Assembly: GCA_900314165.1 (NCBI GenBank)
Contig: OMUE01000221.1
Span: 1 to 23,422 of the forward strand
Direction of reading: 5' to 3'
From: an uncultured Acidaminococcus sp.
GTDB taxonomy: Bacteria > Bacillota_C > Negativicutes > Acidaminococcales > Acidaminococcaceae
Length of the DNA: 23,422 nt
The notes below the pieces were generated by a model. That model saw only the letters and a list, made by a program, of their open reading frames with translations, had not been told where the DNA came from and did not search any database. Both the position numbers and the translations under genes were made by a program. Each line of letters starts with the position of its first letter. Positions within the stretch are counted from its first letter, which is position 1. Shown in pieces: positions 14,121 through 22,634 of the stretch.

Positions 14121-15206
14121 CTAATATTTTTTACTGCCCACAAATTCTACTAAAACTTCCTCCAGACGTGGCCAGGTACGGCCCCCCTGTCTGGATTCCA
14201 TTGCAGTCTCACCAAGGCCTATATAGGCTTTTTCCAACGCCTCCCGGGAATACCGGGCGTTGTAGCCCATGGCCACTTTCACTCTATAGGGATGCAGCTT
14301 CGTTACAGAGACGATGTAGTCCTGCTGGGCACCTGTGTCCTGCATTTCCTTCACCTGCAGCATACTCCGCACAGAAGAAGCCAGCCGGGCCAGCAGGCCG
14401 TAAAACCCGCTATCCCCGTTGTTCTTCCGTTCTTCCGAAAGCAGCTGGAGCACCTTGTCCAGCCGGCCTTCTCCTACGGCGTTGCCCAGGGCAAACCCGG
14501 AGATTTCCGGTAGTTGGGAAAACATCTGCTTCACGTCATCTGCTGACCAGAGCTTGCGTTTACCTGCATACAAGGCCAGTTTCTGCAGCTCCTGCCTGAG
14601 AAACAGCAGAGGCGCCTTTTCTGAAGAGGCTACATACTCCACCAGCAGGTTCATGGCTTCATTGGTCAGCCGTCCGCCCAGCTTATCCGCTTCATTGCGC
14701 AGCCAGGGCTGCAACACATTGGGATAGGGCTTCAGGGAAGAGCAATCGGCCACCAGGGCTGTCTTGCTCATATGCTTGTAAAAGATTTGCCGTTTGTCCA
14801 GTTTCTCACAGACGCAGAATACGTAGGTGTATTCCGGTACATCGCTGAGGATCCGGACCAGGGTTTCCACCGGTGTAGGCGTTTTCCCCTTTTTTCGTGT
14901 GCCTGTCTTTTTGGGTTCGTTTTTCTCTTTCGTCTTCGCTTCCAGGATTTTTGGATTCTCTATGAACACCCAGTTCTGACCGCCGAAAAACGGGACTTCA
15001 TTGACTGCTTCCTGTAAGGCAGACAGGGCAAAATCTCCTTGGAAATTCCATTCGTTGCAGTCCGTCCCCTCCGGAAAGGCTTTACTACGTATCTTCTTTT
15101 CCAGAGACTTTTTGAAATAGGGTTCATCGCCAAAGGCGACGACCATATGAGGACAGGACTTCTCCCGGTCCAGTTTGGCCAGGAGGGCTTCCGCTTTTAA
15201 TTCCAA
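14121..15206 (-). CDS. holA: DNA polymerase III delta subunit
   Basis: 361 residues from a TTG codon 8 nt after a GGGAG site; TTG at 15221 and GTG at 15215 are alternatives but sit on or before that site. It is the clamp-loader subunit that opens the sliding clamp. The AAA+ fold without Walker A is recognisable from FGDEPYFKKSLE near the N-terminus and the C-terminal collar with LHPYRVKVAM and WPRLEEVLVE. A Lys/Thr/Pro-rich stretch of about 25 residues (around 90-115) is longer than usual in the N-terminal domain. The comEC-holA order with overlapping ends is common in Firmicutes. Confidence 0.92.
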   Translation of the reverse strand: MELKAEALLAKLDREKSCPHMVVAFGDEPYFKKSLEKKIRSKAFPEGTDCNEWNFQGDFALSALQEAVNEVPFFGGQNWVFIENPKILEAKTKEKNEPKKTGTRKKGKTPTPVETLVRILSDVPEYTYVFCVCEKLDKRQIFYKHMSKTALVADCSSLKPYPNVLQPWLRNEADKLGGRLTNEAMNLLVEYVASSEKAPLLFLRQELQKLALYAGKRKLWSADDVKQMFSQLPEISGFALGNAVGEGRLDKVLQLLSEERKNNGDSGFYGLLARLASSVRSMLQVKEMQDTGAQQDYIVSVTKLHPYRVKVAMGYNARYSREALEKAYIGLGETAMESRQGGRTWPRLEEVLVEFVGSKKY

Positions 15207-15211
15207 ACGAT

Positions 15212-17539
15212 TCACTCCCAAGTATTGGTATTGTTCGTGTTGCGTATACTATACCACCATATTCCGCGCTCGTCAAAGGTTATTTTTATAGCCCCTGACA
15301 AATCTGTCCGCACAACGGGAATATTAAAAGATTTCAGTCTTTTCAGCGTTTCTTCATGAGGATGTCCGAATCGGTTGTCCCGGCCCACCGAGATGACAGC
15401 CAAACGAGGCTGTACTGCGGCCAGGAAGGCCCGGTCCGAAGAGGTGTTCGATCCGTGATGGGATATTTTCAGTACATCACTTCTGATAGGATTTCGGGCT
15501 GCTTTTCGTTCCAAAGCTTCCGGAGCGTCCCCTGTAAACAGGATGCTCCCTATAGGATGAATCAATTGCACCACTGCAGAGTTTTCGTTCTCCGCGCCTC
15601 CCTTCCCTGCCGATTCCGGTGCTTCCACGATATGTATTATACCGCTTTTTAAGGGCAGATTCTGTGTTTTTTGTATTTTGTATACAAATTTTATTGTCTG
15701 AAATGTCCGTCCCACGTGTATAGCCTGTTGTAAATCCAAAGAAGGAGCTTCGTTGGGCAGATAGAGTTTTTCCACCGGATACCACTTCAGCAGTCCGGCC
15801 AGGCCCCCGGCATGGTCGTGGTGCCCATGGCTCACGAAGGCCATGTCCACCTTGTCCACCTCCAGATACCGCAGAAAGGGCACCAGGATCCGCTCCCCTG
15901 TATCGTAGAGGCCGGACAGGCCACCCATGTCCATAACGATGACCTCCCGTTCCGGCGTGACCACCACGGCACAATCCCCCTGCCCTACGTCCAGAAAATA
16001 CGCCGTAAGGGGCGGGGGCTGCAGCCTGGGGAAAAGCCATAGAAGGCCCACTGCCAGAGCGGTGCCCAGGCGGGTACTCCATAGCAGGTATTTGCGCGCT
16101 TCCCGGAACCAACCCAGCTTCAGCCAGCCGGCCAGAGCCAGATAATAAAGGGGCACCAGGAAGGCCGACGGCTGGCCCAGGACCCAATGGGTGCCGGGCA
16201 GGCGGCATAACAGCTGACCGCCCTGGAACGCCACCCCCAGCAGCTGGGATGTGCCGATGAGGAACACCCGGCCGGCCAGGTCCAGTCCCAGGACCCCCAG
16301 CATCGCTCCCAAGGCGCCCAAGGTCAGGCACAGGGATAGCAGAGGCACCAGCAGCACATTAGCTGCCAAAGCCACAAGAGAAACCATGTGGAAGAAATGG
16401 GCCAGGATGGGCAGCGTCAGGGCCTGGGCGCTGAGAGGGACGGCCAGGGCTCCAGCCAAAGAACCGGGCAGCAGCAGGAACAACCTGCCGGCCAAAGGCC
16501 GCCGCAGGACCAGAAGGCCCAGGCAGGCTCCAAAGGACAGCAAAAAGCCCGGGTCCCAAAGAGAATAAGGCCGCCAGACCAGGAGCAGGATGGCCGCCAG
16601 ACCCAGAAAAGCCTGGCTATCCGCTTTCTTGCGGCCTGCTTTCCCCAAAAGGGTACCGGCTCCCATCAGGAAGGCCCTGCACACGGAAGGCCGGAGGCCG
16701 CACAGGACCGTATAATAGCCCATGCAGAGCAGGACGAGCACAGTCTTTACCGGTTTCGGCCCCGGCAGCAGGCTGGCCAATCCCCAAAGAAGGCCCAGCA
16801 GGATGGCCATATGGCTGCCGGACACGGCCAAAAGGTGGCTGAGGCCACAGCGCTGGAACAAGTGCAGGATATCCCCGTCTATATTGTCGCTGCCGCCCAG
16901 CACCATACCGCTGAGGAGAGCCGCCTCTTTGGGAGGCAGGGCCTTCTGCCACTGCCGGCGCAGGTCATCGCCCCAGATCTGCAGGCGCTCCTGCAGTGTC
17001 AATTCCCGGCTCAGCACGGTCACAGCCCGCCCTTCTCCCAGGAGCCGGCCGCCCTGACCTCTCACAGCAGCAGACACATGAGGATCCGGCTGGCCGGGAT
17101 TATAAAAGCCATCCGGGGCCGCAAATTTTCCCCGGACCTGCAGCAGGCCCAGGCCGGGCTCAGATCCCTTGTACTTTTTGATATGGACCCGCACCTGTCC
17201 CTCAGGCACCTGCAGCAGGAAGGAAAAGCCCCCATAGCTGTCCTTTTTCACAGACCCCGGCACCGTCCGTCCTGTCAGGGATACTGTCCGACCTACAAGG
17301 CCTGCCATTTTCTGCTCCGGTGTCCTATACCGGCTGCCCGTCACCAGACCCAGTGCCGCCGCCCCACAAAGAAAGCAGCAGAGCATGGGCAAAGCCCTGC
17401 GGCCCTTGTGCCACAGCATCAGCCCCACACAGCCGGTGAGCGCAACAGCCCCCACGCCCACCTGCCAGAGCAGGCCATAGCGGATGGCCAGCCAGATTCC
17501 TGTTCCGTACGCCAAAGCTGCCAGGACAAAGCTGTTCAT
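15212..17539 (-). CDS. comEC: ComEC/Rec2 competence DNA-uptake channel
   Basis: 775 residues. It carries single-stranded transforming DNA across the membrane. Order: N-terminal membrane segments with the DUF4131 OB-like part (about 1-170), the polytopic competence domain with HLLAVSGSHMAILLG (about 235-250), and a C-terminal metallo-beta-lactamase domain starting at YFLDVGQGDCAVV. The metal motif SHGHHDH is intact (570-576), consistent with the nuclease role proposed for this domain. The ribosome site GGAGGT lies at the 3' end of comEA, 2 nt separate the genes, and holA overlaps the end. Confidence 0.95.
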   Translation of the reverse strand: MNSFVLAALAYGTGIWLAIRYGLLWQVGVGAVALTGCVGLMLWHKGRRALPMLCCFLCGAAALGLVTGSRYRTPEQKMAGLVGRTVSLTGRTVPGSVKKDSYGGFSFLLQVPEGQVRVHIKKYKGSEPGLGLLQVRGKFAAPDGFYNPGQPDPHVSAAVRGQGGRLLGEGRAVTVLSRELTLQERLQIWGDDLRRQWQKALPPKEAALLSGMVLGGSDNIDGDILHLFQRCGLSHLLAVSGSHMAILLGLLWGLASLLPGPKPVKTVLVLLCMGYYTVLCGLRPSVCRAFLMGAGTLLGKAGRKKADSQAFLGLAAILLLVWRPYSLWDPGFLLSFGACLGLLVLRRPLAGRLFLLLPGSLAGALAVPLSAQALTLPILAHFFHMVSLVALAANVLLVPLLSLCLTLGALGAMLGVLGLDLAGRVFLIGTSQLLGVAFQGGQLLCRLPGTHWVLGQPSAFLVPLYYLALAGWLKLGWFREARKYLLWSTRLGTALAVGLLWLFPRLQPPPLTAYFLDVGQGDCAVVVTPEREVIVMDMGGLSGLYDTGERILVPFLRYLEVDKVDMAFVSHGHHDHAGGLAGLLKWYPVEKLYLPNEAPSLDLQQAIHVGRTFQTIKFVYKIQKTQNLPLKSGIIHIVEAPESAGKGGAENENSAVVQLIHPIGSILFTGDAPEALERKAARNPIRSDVLKISHHGSNTSSDRAFLAAVQPRLAVISVGRDNRFGHPHEETLKRLKSFNIPVVRTDLSGAIKITFDERGIWWYSIRNTNNTNTWE

Positions 17540-17541
17540 GG

Positions 17542-18153
17542 TTACACCTCCACTTTGTCTGCCAACTGTTTCAATTTAGCCGGCCCTATACCTGGCACCT
17601 GCAGCAGGTCCTTTACCGTGCTGAAACGCTTTGCCTGTCGGCAGCGGATGATTTTCTGCGCCAGAGAAGGTCCTATACCCGGCAGCCGTTCCAATTCCTC
17701 TGCAGAAGCCAGGTTTACGTTGATTTTCTGGTCAGCAGTTCCATCTGCCGGATTCTCCTTCTCCTGCCTGCTTTGCCGTCCGTTCTTCCCTTTAACCGCC
17801 TTTTCCTTCTTTGCTTTCCGTTCCGGCACGTGGATCTGACAGCCGTCCTTGCATTTTTTTGCCAGGTTCACCTTCGTCAGGTCCGCCTCATCCGTCAGGC
17901 CACCTGCCTGCTCCAGGGCATCTCCATAGCGTGTTCCCGGTGCAACCCGGTACAGCCCCGGCTGCACTACGGCACCGGAAAGATAGACACATAAGCCTTC
18001 TTCCTTTTGTTCCTCCCGGGCCGCTGCAGGCATGTCCGGAACCAGCTGCCCCCCGTTCTGTTCTCCGGGTCTGGAAAACCACAGGCCCACACCCGTACAC
18101 AGGAGGATGATACTGACGATGACCAGCCATTTCTGTTTCTCCCACAAGTTCAT
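17542..18153 (-). CDS. comEA: ComEA competence DNA receptor (SLBB + helix-hairpin-helix)
   Basis: 203 residues from an ATG with AAGGAG 7 nt upstream; a longer frame to 18198 runs into the leuS terminator and is rejected. One N-terminal membrane anchor (about 8-26), an SLBB domain (about 53-115, VYLSGAVVQPGLY), a Lys/Glu-rich linker, and a C-terminal (HhH)2 domain with VNLASAEELERLPGIGP and LLQVPGIGPAKLKQL. It binds double-stranded DNA at the cell surface and passes it to ComEC, encoded next. The gene starts only about 20 nt after the terminator of leuS. Confidence 0.94.
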   Translation of the reverse strand: MNLWEKQKWLVIVSIILLCTGVGLWFSRPGEQNGGQLVPDMPAAAREEQKEEGLCVYLSGAVVQPGLYRVAPGTRYGDALEQAGGLTDEADLTKVNLAKKCKDGCQIHVPERKAKKEKAVKGKNGRQSRQEKENPADGTADQKINVNLASAEELERLPGIGPSLAQKIIRCRQAKRFSTVKDLLQVPGIGPAKLKQLADKVEV

Positions 18154-18172
18154 ATAGAGCTCCTTTCTGTAC

Positions 18173-18218
18173 AAAAAAGGCAGATGCCCCCTGCACAAAT
18201 GTAGGAAACATCTGCCTT
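18173..18218 (-). terminator. Intrinsic terminator between leuS and comEA
   Basis: AAGGCAGATG and CATCTGCCTT form a 10-bp perfect stem with a 22-nt loop that may itself fold, followed by a T-run on the minus strand. It is about 60 nt after the leuS stop and directly upstream of the comEA ribosome site. Confidence 0.8.
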
Positions 18219-18279
18219 AGCTTCATTGGTTACAGGGTATAAAGAAAAATTCGTAGTAGGAAAAAAGGTTCAGTCTATA

Positions 18280-20775
18280 TTATTTTTTAATGACGATATT
18301 CACCAGACGGCCCGGTACGGCAATGACCTTCACGACTTTGGCATCGCCGATAGCCGCTTTCACGGTTTCGTTTTCCACAGCCACTTTGGCCAGTTCGTCC
18401 TTCGTGATTTCAGCCGGCGTCATAATCCGGGCTTTCGGTTTGCCGTTGACCTGGATCAGTACTTCCACTTCGGCTACTTTTACAGCTTCCGGATCGTAGG
18501 TAGGCCAAGGTTCCTTATGGATGCTTTCCGTTGCGCCCATAGCATCATGCCACAGTTCGTCCGTAATGTGGGGCGTAAACGGTGCCATCACCAGCAGCAG
18601 CTTGGAAATAGCTTCGTAAATCAGGCCCTTGTTAATAGTCTGGGCTTTATCCTTGTAAGCGTACAGGGCATTCACCAGTTCCATCATGGTAGAAATAGCC
18701 GTGTTGAAGTTGAAACGGGTGTCAATGTCGTCCGTAATCTTCTTGATGCTGGCGTGCAGGATGTGGCGCAGTTCTGCATCTTGTTCGTTCAGGTTGGCAG
18801 CATCATAGCTGGTCACCTTTTCAGCCAGTACATCTTTGAAGTGGTACACCAGGCGCCATACCCGGTTCAGGAAGCGGAAGGAACCTTCCACCCCTTTATC
18901 ACTCCATTCCAGTTCCCGTTCTACAGGAGCAGCGAACATGATGAACAGACGGGCCGTATCGGCACCAAACGTATTGACGATATCTTCAGGGGAAACCACG
19001 TTGCCCACGGACTTACTCATCTTGCCGCCGTCCTTCAGCACCATGCCCTGGGTCAGCAGGTTCGTAAACGGTTCGTCCGCTTCTACCAGGCCGGCGTCGT
19101 GCAACACCTTCATGAAGAACCGGGAGTACAGCAGATGCAGGATGGCGTGTTCGATCCCGCCGATGTATTGGTTGACGGGCATCCAGGAGTTGACAGCTTC
19201 TTCGCTGAAAGGAGCCTTGTCATTATGGGGATCCGTGTAGCGCAGGTAGTACCAGGAAGAGCACAGGAACGTATCCATGGTGTCCAGTTCCCGTTTCGCC
19301 GGGCCACCGCATTTCGGGCAGGTGCAGTTCACAAAGCTATCGCTGGTAGCCAGGGGGCTCTTGGCACCGGCCGTAAATTCTACGTCCAGAGGCAGCTTCA
19401 CAGGCAGCTGGTCTTCGGGCACCAGCACTTCGCCGCAGTGAGGGCAGTAAACCACGGGAATCGGACAGCCCCAATAGCGCTGACGGCTGATAAGCCAGTC
19501 TCTCAGGCGGAAGTTGATGCGCCGTTTACCCAGACCCTTTTCTTCCATGTAGTCGATGATGGCGCTCATGGCTTTGTGCATTTCCATGCCCGTGAATGGG
19601 CCGGCGTTCACCAGGACGCCTTCCTTTTCTACGTAGGCATCCGTCATTTCATCCAGCTTCAGCTCTTTATCCTTGGGCTGCAGGGTCAGTATCTTCTTGA
19701 TGCCGTATTTCGTTGCGAACATCCAGTCACGATGGTCCCCGGTAGGAACGCCCATGACGGCGCCAGTGCCGTAGTCCACCAGGACATAGTTCGTGATCCA
19801 GATCTGGACCTTTTCGCCGGTCAGAGGATGGATGCAGTCCACACCGGTGTACATGCCCAGCTTTTCGGATTCCGTAGACGTCCGTTCGATATCGGACGTA
19901 TTCTTTACCTGATCGCAGAAGGCTTCCAGTTCAGCCTTCCGGGGATTGTCCTTCAGCAGTTCTTCCACCATGGGATGTTCCGGCGGTACCACTACAAAGG
20001 TTACGCCATAGATCGTATCAGGACGGGTGGTGTACACGTTCAGCTTCTTGCCCAGTTTCGGCACTTCGAAGCCGAATTCCAGACCTTCGCTGCGGCCGAT
20101 CCAGTTCTTCTGCATGATTTTAACCCGTTCAGGCCAGCCTTCCAGCTTGCTCAGATCATCCAGCAGCCGTTGGGCGTAGTCCGTGATTTTGAAGAACCAT
20201 TGGCTCAGCTGTTTCTTTTCTACAGGCTGGTGGCAGCGCCAGCATTTGCCATCTTCTACCTGTTCGTTAGCCAGTACGGTACCGCAGGTATCGCACCAGT
20301 TCACGGCAGCTTCCTTCTTCACTGCCAGACCCCGTTTGTACATCAGTTCGAAGAACCACTGGGTCCATTTATAGTAGTCTTCCTTGCAGGTAGTGACTTC
20401 CCGGTCCCAGTCGTAGGACAGGCCCAGGGATTTCAGCTGCCGTGTCATGTTGGCGATATTTTCCATGGTCCACTTAGCAGGAGGGATATTGTGTTTGATA
20501 GCTGCGTTTTCTGCAGGCATGCCAAAGGAATCCCAGCCCATGGGATGCAGCACGTTGTAGCCACGCATGGTCTTGAAGCGGGCGATGACGTCACCGATAG
20601 AATAGTTTCTGCAATGGCCCATGTGCAGGTTGCCGGAAGGATAAGGGAACATTTCCAGCGTATAATATTTAGGACGGGGATCGTCGTTGTTGACCTTGTA
20701 GGTCTTGTGGTCCGCCCAATACTTTTGCCACCGGGCTTCCACCTCATGTGGTTCGTACTTTTCTTTGAAAGACAT
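18280..20775 (-). CDS. leuS: Leucine--tRNA ligase
   Basis: 831 residues, full length class I synthetase charging tRNA-Leu. The ATG has AGGAGG 7 nt upstream; another in-frame ATG two codons earlier is only 1 nt from that site. The HIGH motif reads HMGH (in [15 protein letters not shown]), the zinc-type Cys pairs are CDTC and CWRC, the CP1 editing domain is present ([21 protein letters not shown]), and KMSKS is intact ([11 protein letters not shown]). It has a strong promoter and a roughly 100-nt leader. No T-box is present upstream, unlike many Firmicute leuS genes. Confidence 0.97.
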   Translation of the reverse strand: MSFKEKYEPHEVEARWQKYWADHKTYKVNNDDPRPKYYTLEMFPYPSGNLHMGHCRNYSIGDVIARFKTMRGYNVLHPMGWDSFGMPAENAAIKHNIPPAKWTMENIANMTRQLKSLGLSYDWDREVTTCKEDYYKWTQWFFELMYKRGLAVKKEAAVNWCDTCGTVLANEQVEDGKCWRCHQPVEKKQLSQWFFKITDYAQRLLDDLSKLEGWPERVKIMQKNWIGRSEGLEFGFEVPKLGKKLNVYTTRPDTIYGVTFVVVPPEHPMVEELLKDNPRKAELEAFCDQVKNTSDIERTSTESEKLGMYTGVDCIHPLTGEKVQIWITNYVLVDYGTGAVMGVPTGDHRDWMFATKYGIKKILTLQPKDKELKLDEMTDAYVEKEGVLVNAGPFTGMEMHKAMSAIIDYMEEKGLGKRRINFRLRDWLISRQRYWGCPIPVVYCPHCGEVLVPEDQLPVKLPLDVEFTAGAKSPLATSDSFVNCTCPKCGGPAKRELDTMDTFLCSSWYYLRYTDPHNDKAPFSEEAVNSWMPVNQYIGGIEHAILHLLYSRFFMKVLHDAGLVEADEPFTNLLTQGMVLKDGGKMSKSVGNVVSPEDIVNTFGADTARLFIMFAAPVERELEWSDKGVEGSFRFLNRVWRLVYHFKDVLAEKVTSYDAANLNEQDAELRHILHASIKKITDDIDTRFNFNTAISTMMELVNALYAYKDKAQTINKGLIYEAISKLLLVMAPFTPHITDELWHDAMGATESIHKEPWPTYDPEAVKVAEVEVLIQVNGKPKARIMTPAEITKDELAKVAVENETVKAAIGDAKVVKVIAVPGRLVNIVIKK

Positions 20776-20875
20776 GAACATACCTCCTAAAAAGAAAACC
20801 CTTCCGAAGCCTTGCATAACTTCTCCGGATTCAGTAACATAAGAGTATTACAAGGGTTTTATTACTTGTACAATA
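20776..20875 (-). promoter_or_regulatory. leuS leader with long-range stem and possible Leu leader peptide
   Basis: The perfect 9-nt inverted repeat AAAACCCTT / AAGGGTTTT (20852-20860 and 20795-20803) is followed by CTTTTT on the minus strand, giving a terminator-like end just before the AGGAGG site. Inside the loop a 17-codon frame (20840-20787) begins Met-Leu-Leu, has a third Leu at codon 8, and ends with a TAG overlapping the leuS ribosome site. There is no clear ribosome site for it, so the peptide is uncertain. The layout is compatible with leucine-dependent attenuation or translational coupling. Confidence 0.45.
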
Positions 20876-20880
20876 GGATA

Positions 20881-20909
20881 ATTATATATTTCAGGGAAAA
20901 TAAAGTCAA
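20881..20909 (-). promoter_or_regulatory. Promoter of leuS
   Basis: TTGACT (20904-20909) and TATAAT (20881-20886) with a 17-bp spacer on the minus strand. The -35 box lies about 20 bp from the start of the divergent metallophosphatase gene, so the two promoters must overlap; I see no good plus-strand promoter. Confidence 0.85.
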
Positions 20910-20930
20910 CGCAGGAAGGAGTAGAACCAT

Positions 20931-21632
20931 ATGGCTATTTATGCAATAGGGGATTTGCACCTGTCCGGAGCACCACCTACAAAACCAATGGATAAATTCG
21001 GTTCCCAATGGCTGAACCATAGGGAAAAGATCTTTGCCAACTGGCAGGCACTGGTACAGCCCACGGATACGGTGCTGTTATGCGGCGATACATCCTGGTC
21101 CATGAATCTGCCGGATGCGGTGGAAAGGGACTTGTATCCCCTGTCCCAATTACCCGGCCAGATTGCCATCCTCCAGGGCAACCATGATTACTGGTGGACA
21201 TCTCTCAGGAAGATGCAGCAGGCTGTACCGGAAAAGCTGCATTTCCTGCATAACACGTTCTATGCTATGGGAGACACAGCCATCTGCGGAACCAGGGGCT
21301 GGAACCTGCCCACCATGCCGAATTTCGGCGAACACGACCAGCTCATCTACAACCGGGAGGTAGGCCGTCTGGAGCGCAGCCTGGCAGGGGCCAGGGCCGC
21401 CGGTGCCCGCCACCTCATTGCCGCCCTCCACTATCCTCCCCTGTATAGCCCGGCAGAAGTCAGCGGTTTTACGGAACTCTGTAAAGAGTATCAGGTGGAA
21501 ATCTGTGTGTACGGCCACGTCCACGGAGACGCCGCCCATTTTCTCAATCTGTTCCAGGGTGTCCGGGATGGCACCCGGTATCTTCTGGTGGCATCCGATT
21601 ATGTGGATTTTACACCGGTACGGCTTTTATAA
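20931..21632 (+). CDS. Calcineurin-like metallophosphatase
   Basis: 233 residues, AGGAAGGAG site 9 nt before the ATG. All metal-binding motifs of the family are intact: GDLHL (Asp8, His10), GDTSW (Asp53), GNHDYWW (Asn84, His85), His167 in ALHYPP, and GHVHG (His196, His198). The family is a dinuclear-metal phosphoesterase; this subgroup is a bacterial conserved protein of unknown substrate. No signal peptide, so cytoplasmic. It lies 23 nt upstream of lgt on the same strand and is probably co-transcribed with it. Confidence 0.9.
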   Translation: MAIYAIGDLHLSGAPPTKPMDKFGSQWLNHREKIFANWQALVQPTDTVLLCGDTSWSMNLPDAVERDLYPLSQLPGQIAILQGNHDYWWTSLRKMQQAVPEKLHFLHNTFYAMGDTAICGTRGWNLPTMPNFGEHDQLIYNREVGRLERSLAGARAAGARHLIAALHYPPLYSPAEVSGFTELCKEYQVEICVYGHVHGDAAHFLNLFQGVRDGTRYLLVASDYVDFTPVRLL

Positions 21633-21655
21633 TCACAAGAAAGGAAGTTTCCCTC

Positions 21656-22477
21656 GTGCATCAATATCTGTTCTTCATTGGTTCTGTCCCCGTACGTATG
21701 TACGGGATCATGTTGTGCATCGCTATCTTCATGGCCACCTCCGTAGCCTATTTCCTGGCCTGGCGGGACGGCCGGGGCTGGGAGAAATACCTGCCGGACA
21801 TCGGCATCTACGGCGGCTTCTGCGGCCTCATCGGGGCCCGGCTTTGGGATGTATTCTTCTTTGACTGGGCGTATTACAGCAACCATCTGTTAGAGATTCC
21901 CTTTGTCTGGCAGGGCGGCATGGCCATTCAGGGTGGCATCATCGGCGGCGTCACAGGCGGCGCCATCTACTGCTGGAAGCACGGGGTTGACTGGATCGAG
22001 ATGCTGGACGTCATTGCCCCGGCCCTTTTCATCGGCCAATCCGTAGGCCGCATGGCGAACCTGTTGAACGGGGATGCCTTCGGGGCTCCTACGGGCGGTG
22101 ATTTCGGCATCGTATACCCGGCAGGGACACTGGCCCGCAGCACCTATGGCACTGCGCCCCTGTGGCCTGCAGAAGTCTGGGAAGGCCAGGTGGACGTGAT
22201 CCTGTTCTGCCTGCTGCTGTTATTCCAGACCACGCGCCCTAAGAAGGGCCAGACCTGCTGCCTGTATGTGATGCTCTACAGCATCCTGCGGTTCTGCCTG
22301 GAATTTTTGCGGGGCGACTATGTAAAGCCCCTGTTCCTGGGTCTCAAGAGTGCCCAGGCCACCAGCCTGATCTTCTTCCTTTTTGCGTTAGGACTGTTTG
22401 TGATTGCGGGATTGGAGAAATACCCGGGTGTAAAGAAAAAAGAAGAAAGAAAAAAGAATAGACGTCAGATTGGTTAG
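21656..22477 (+). CDS. lgt: Prolipoprotein diacylglyceryl transferase
   Basis: 273 residues from a GTG start, with AAAGGAAG about 8 nt upstream. Multi-pass membrane enzyme that transfers diacylglycerol from phosphatidylglycerol to the lipobox Cys of prolipoproteins. The Lgt signature GRMANLLNGDAFG (131-143) holds the essential Arg132 (E. coli Arg143), and EFLRGDY (216-222) holds the second essential Arg. The residue aligned by eye with E. coli His103 is Gln92 (GGMAIQGG). The C-terminal tail is Lys/Arg-rich, and its last codons (RRQIG) lie in the left arm of element E. Confidence 0.95.
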   Translation: MHQYLFFIGSVPVRMYGIMLCIAIFMATSVAYFLAWRDGRGWEKYLPDIGIYGGFCGLIGARLWDVFFFDWAYYSNHLLEIPFVWQGGMAIQGGIIGGVTGGAIYCWKHGVDWIEMLDVIAPALFIGQSVGRMANLLNGDAFGAPTGGDFGIVYPAGTLARSTYGTAPLWPAEVWEGQVDVILFCLLLLFQTTRPKKGQTCCLYVMLYSILRFCLEFLRGDYVKPLFLGLKSAQATSLIFFLFALGLFVIAGLEKYPGVKKKEERKKNRRQIG

Positions 22478-22634
22478 CTAAGGTAAGTTATCTTATCGGA
22501 AGATTTTCTAAACAAAAAGGAATGTGAAGCATATAAATACAAGCCTCACATTCCTTTTTCATTTATTTTGACAAGAAGCAGAGTCAATTTTAGTGTACTA
22601 CCACGCTGACGTCTATCATCTGACATCTGACGTC
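22459..22634. repeat. Heptamer-armed inverted-repeat element E (TGACRTC type)
   Basis: The right arm holds four in-phase heptamers (22607-22634): TGACGTC, one diverged TATCATC, TGACATC and TGACGTC. The short left arm TAGACGTCAGAT (22459-22470) is complementary to it. The arms cover the last codons of both convergent genes (lgt and the ADP-ribosylglycohydrolase). A long terminator hairpin lies between them. The architecture matches elements A-D, but the heptamer is different. Confidence 0.65.
22514..22559. terminator. Bidirectional terminator between convergent genes
   Basis: A 17-bp stem with one mismatch (22514-22530 with 22543-22559, core GGAATGTGA/TCACATTCC) closes a 12-nt loop and is flanked by A5 and T5. 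It serves lgt on the plus strand and the ADP-ribosylglycohydrolase on the minus strand. Confidence 0.9.

Noticed and set aside
16388..17839. 483-codon plus-strand frame opposite comEC/comEA
   Set aside because: It spans two real minus-strand genes and is Gln/Pro/Arg-rich, as expected from a GC-rich antisense frame.
18226..20790. 854-codon open frame on the plus strand opposite leuS
   Set aside because: It is the antisense shadow of leuS, which has all catalytic motifs, a promoter and a ribosome site. The antisense product has no recognisable domain and a composition typical of reverse-frame reading.
20776..20930. T-box upstream of leuS
   Set aside because: The antiterminator core AGGGTGG...ACC is absent and the leader is too short.
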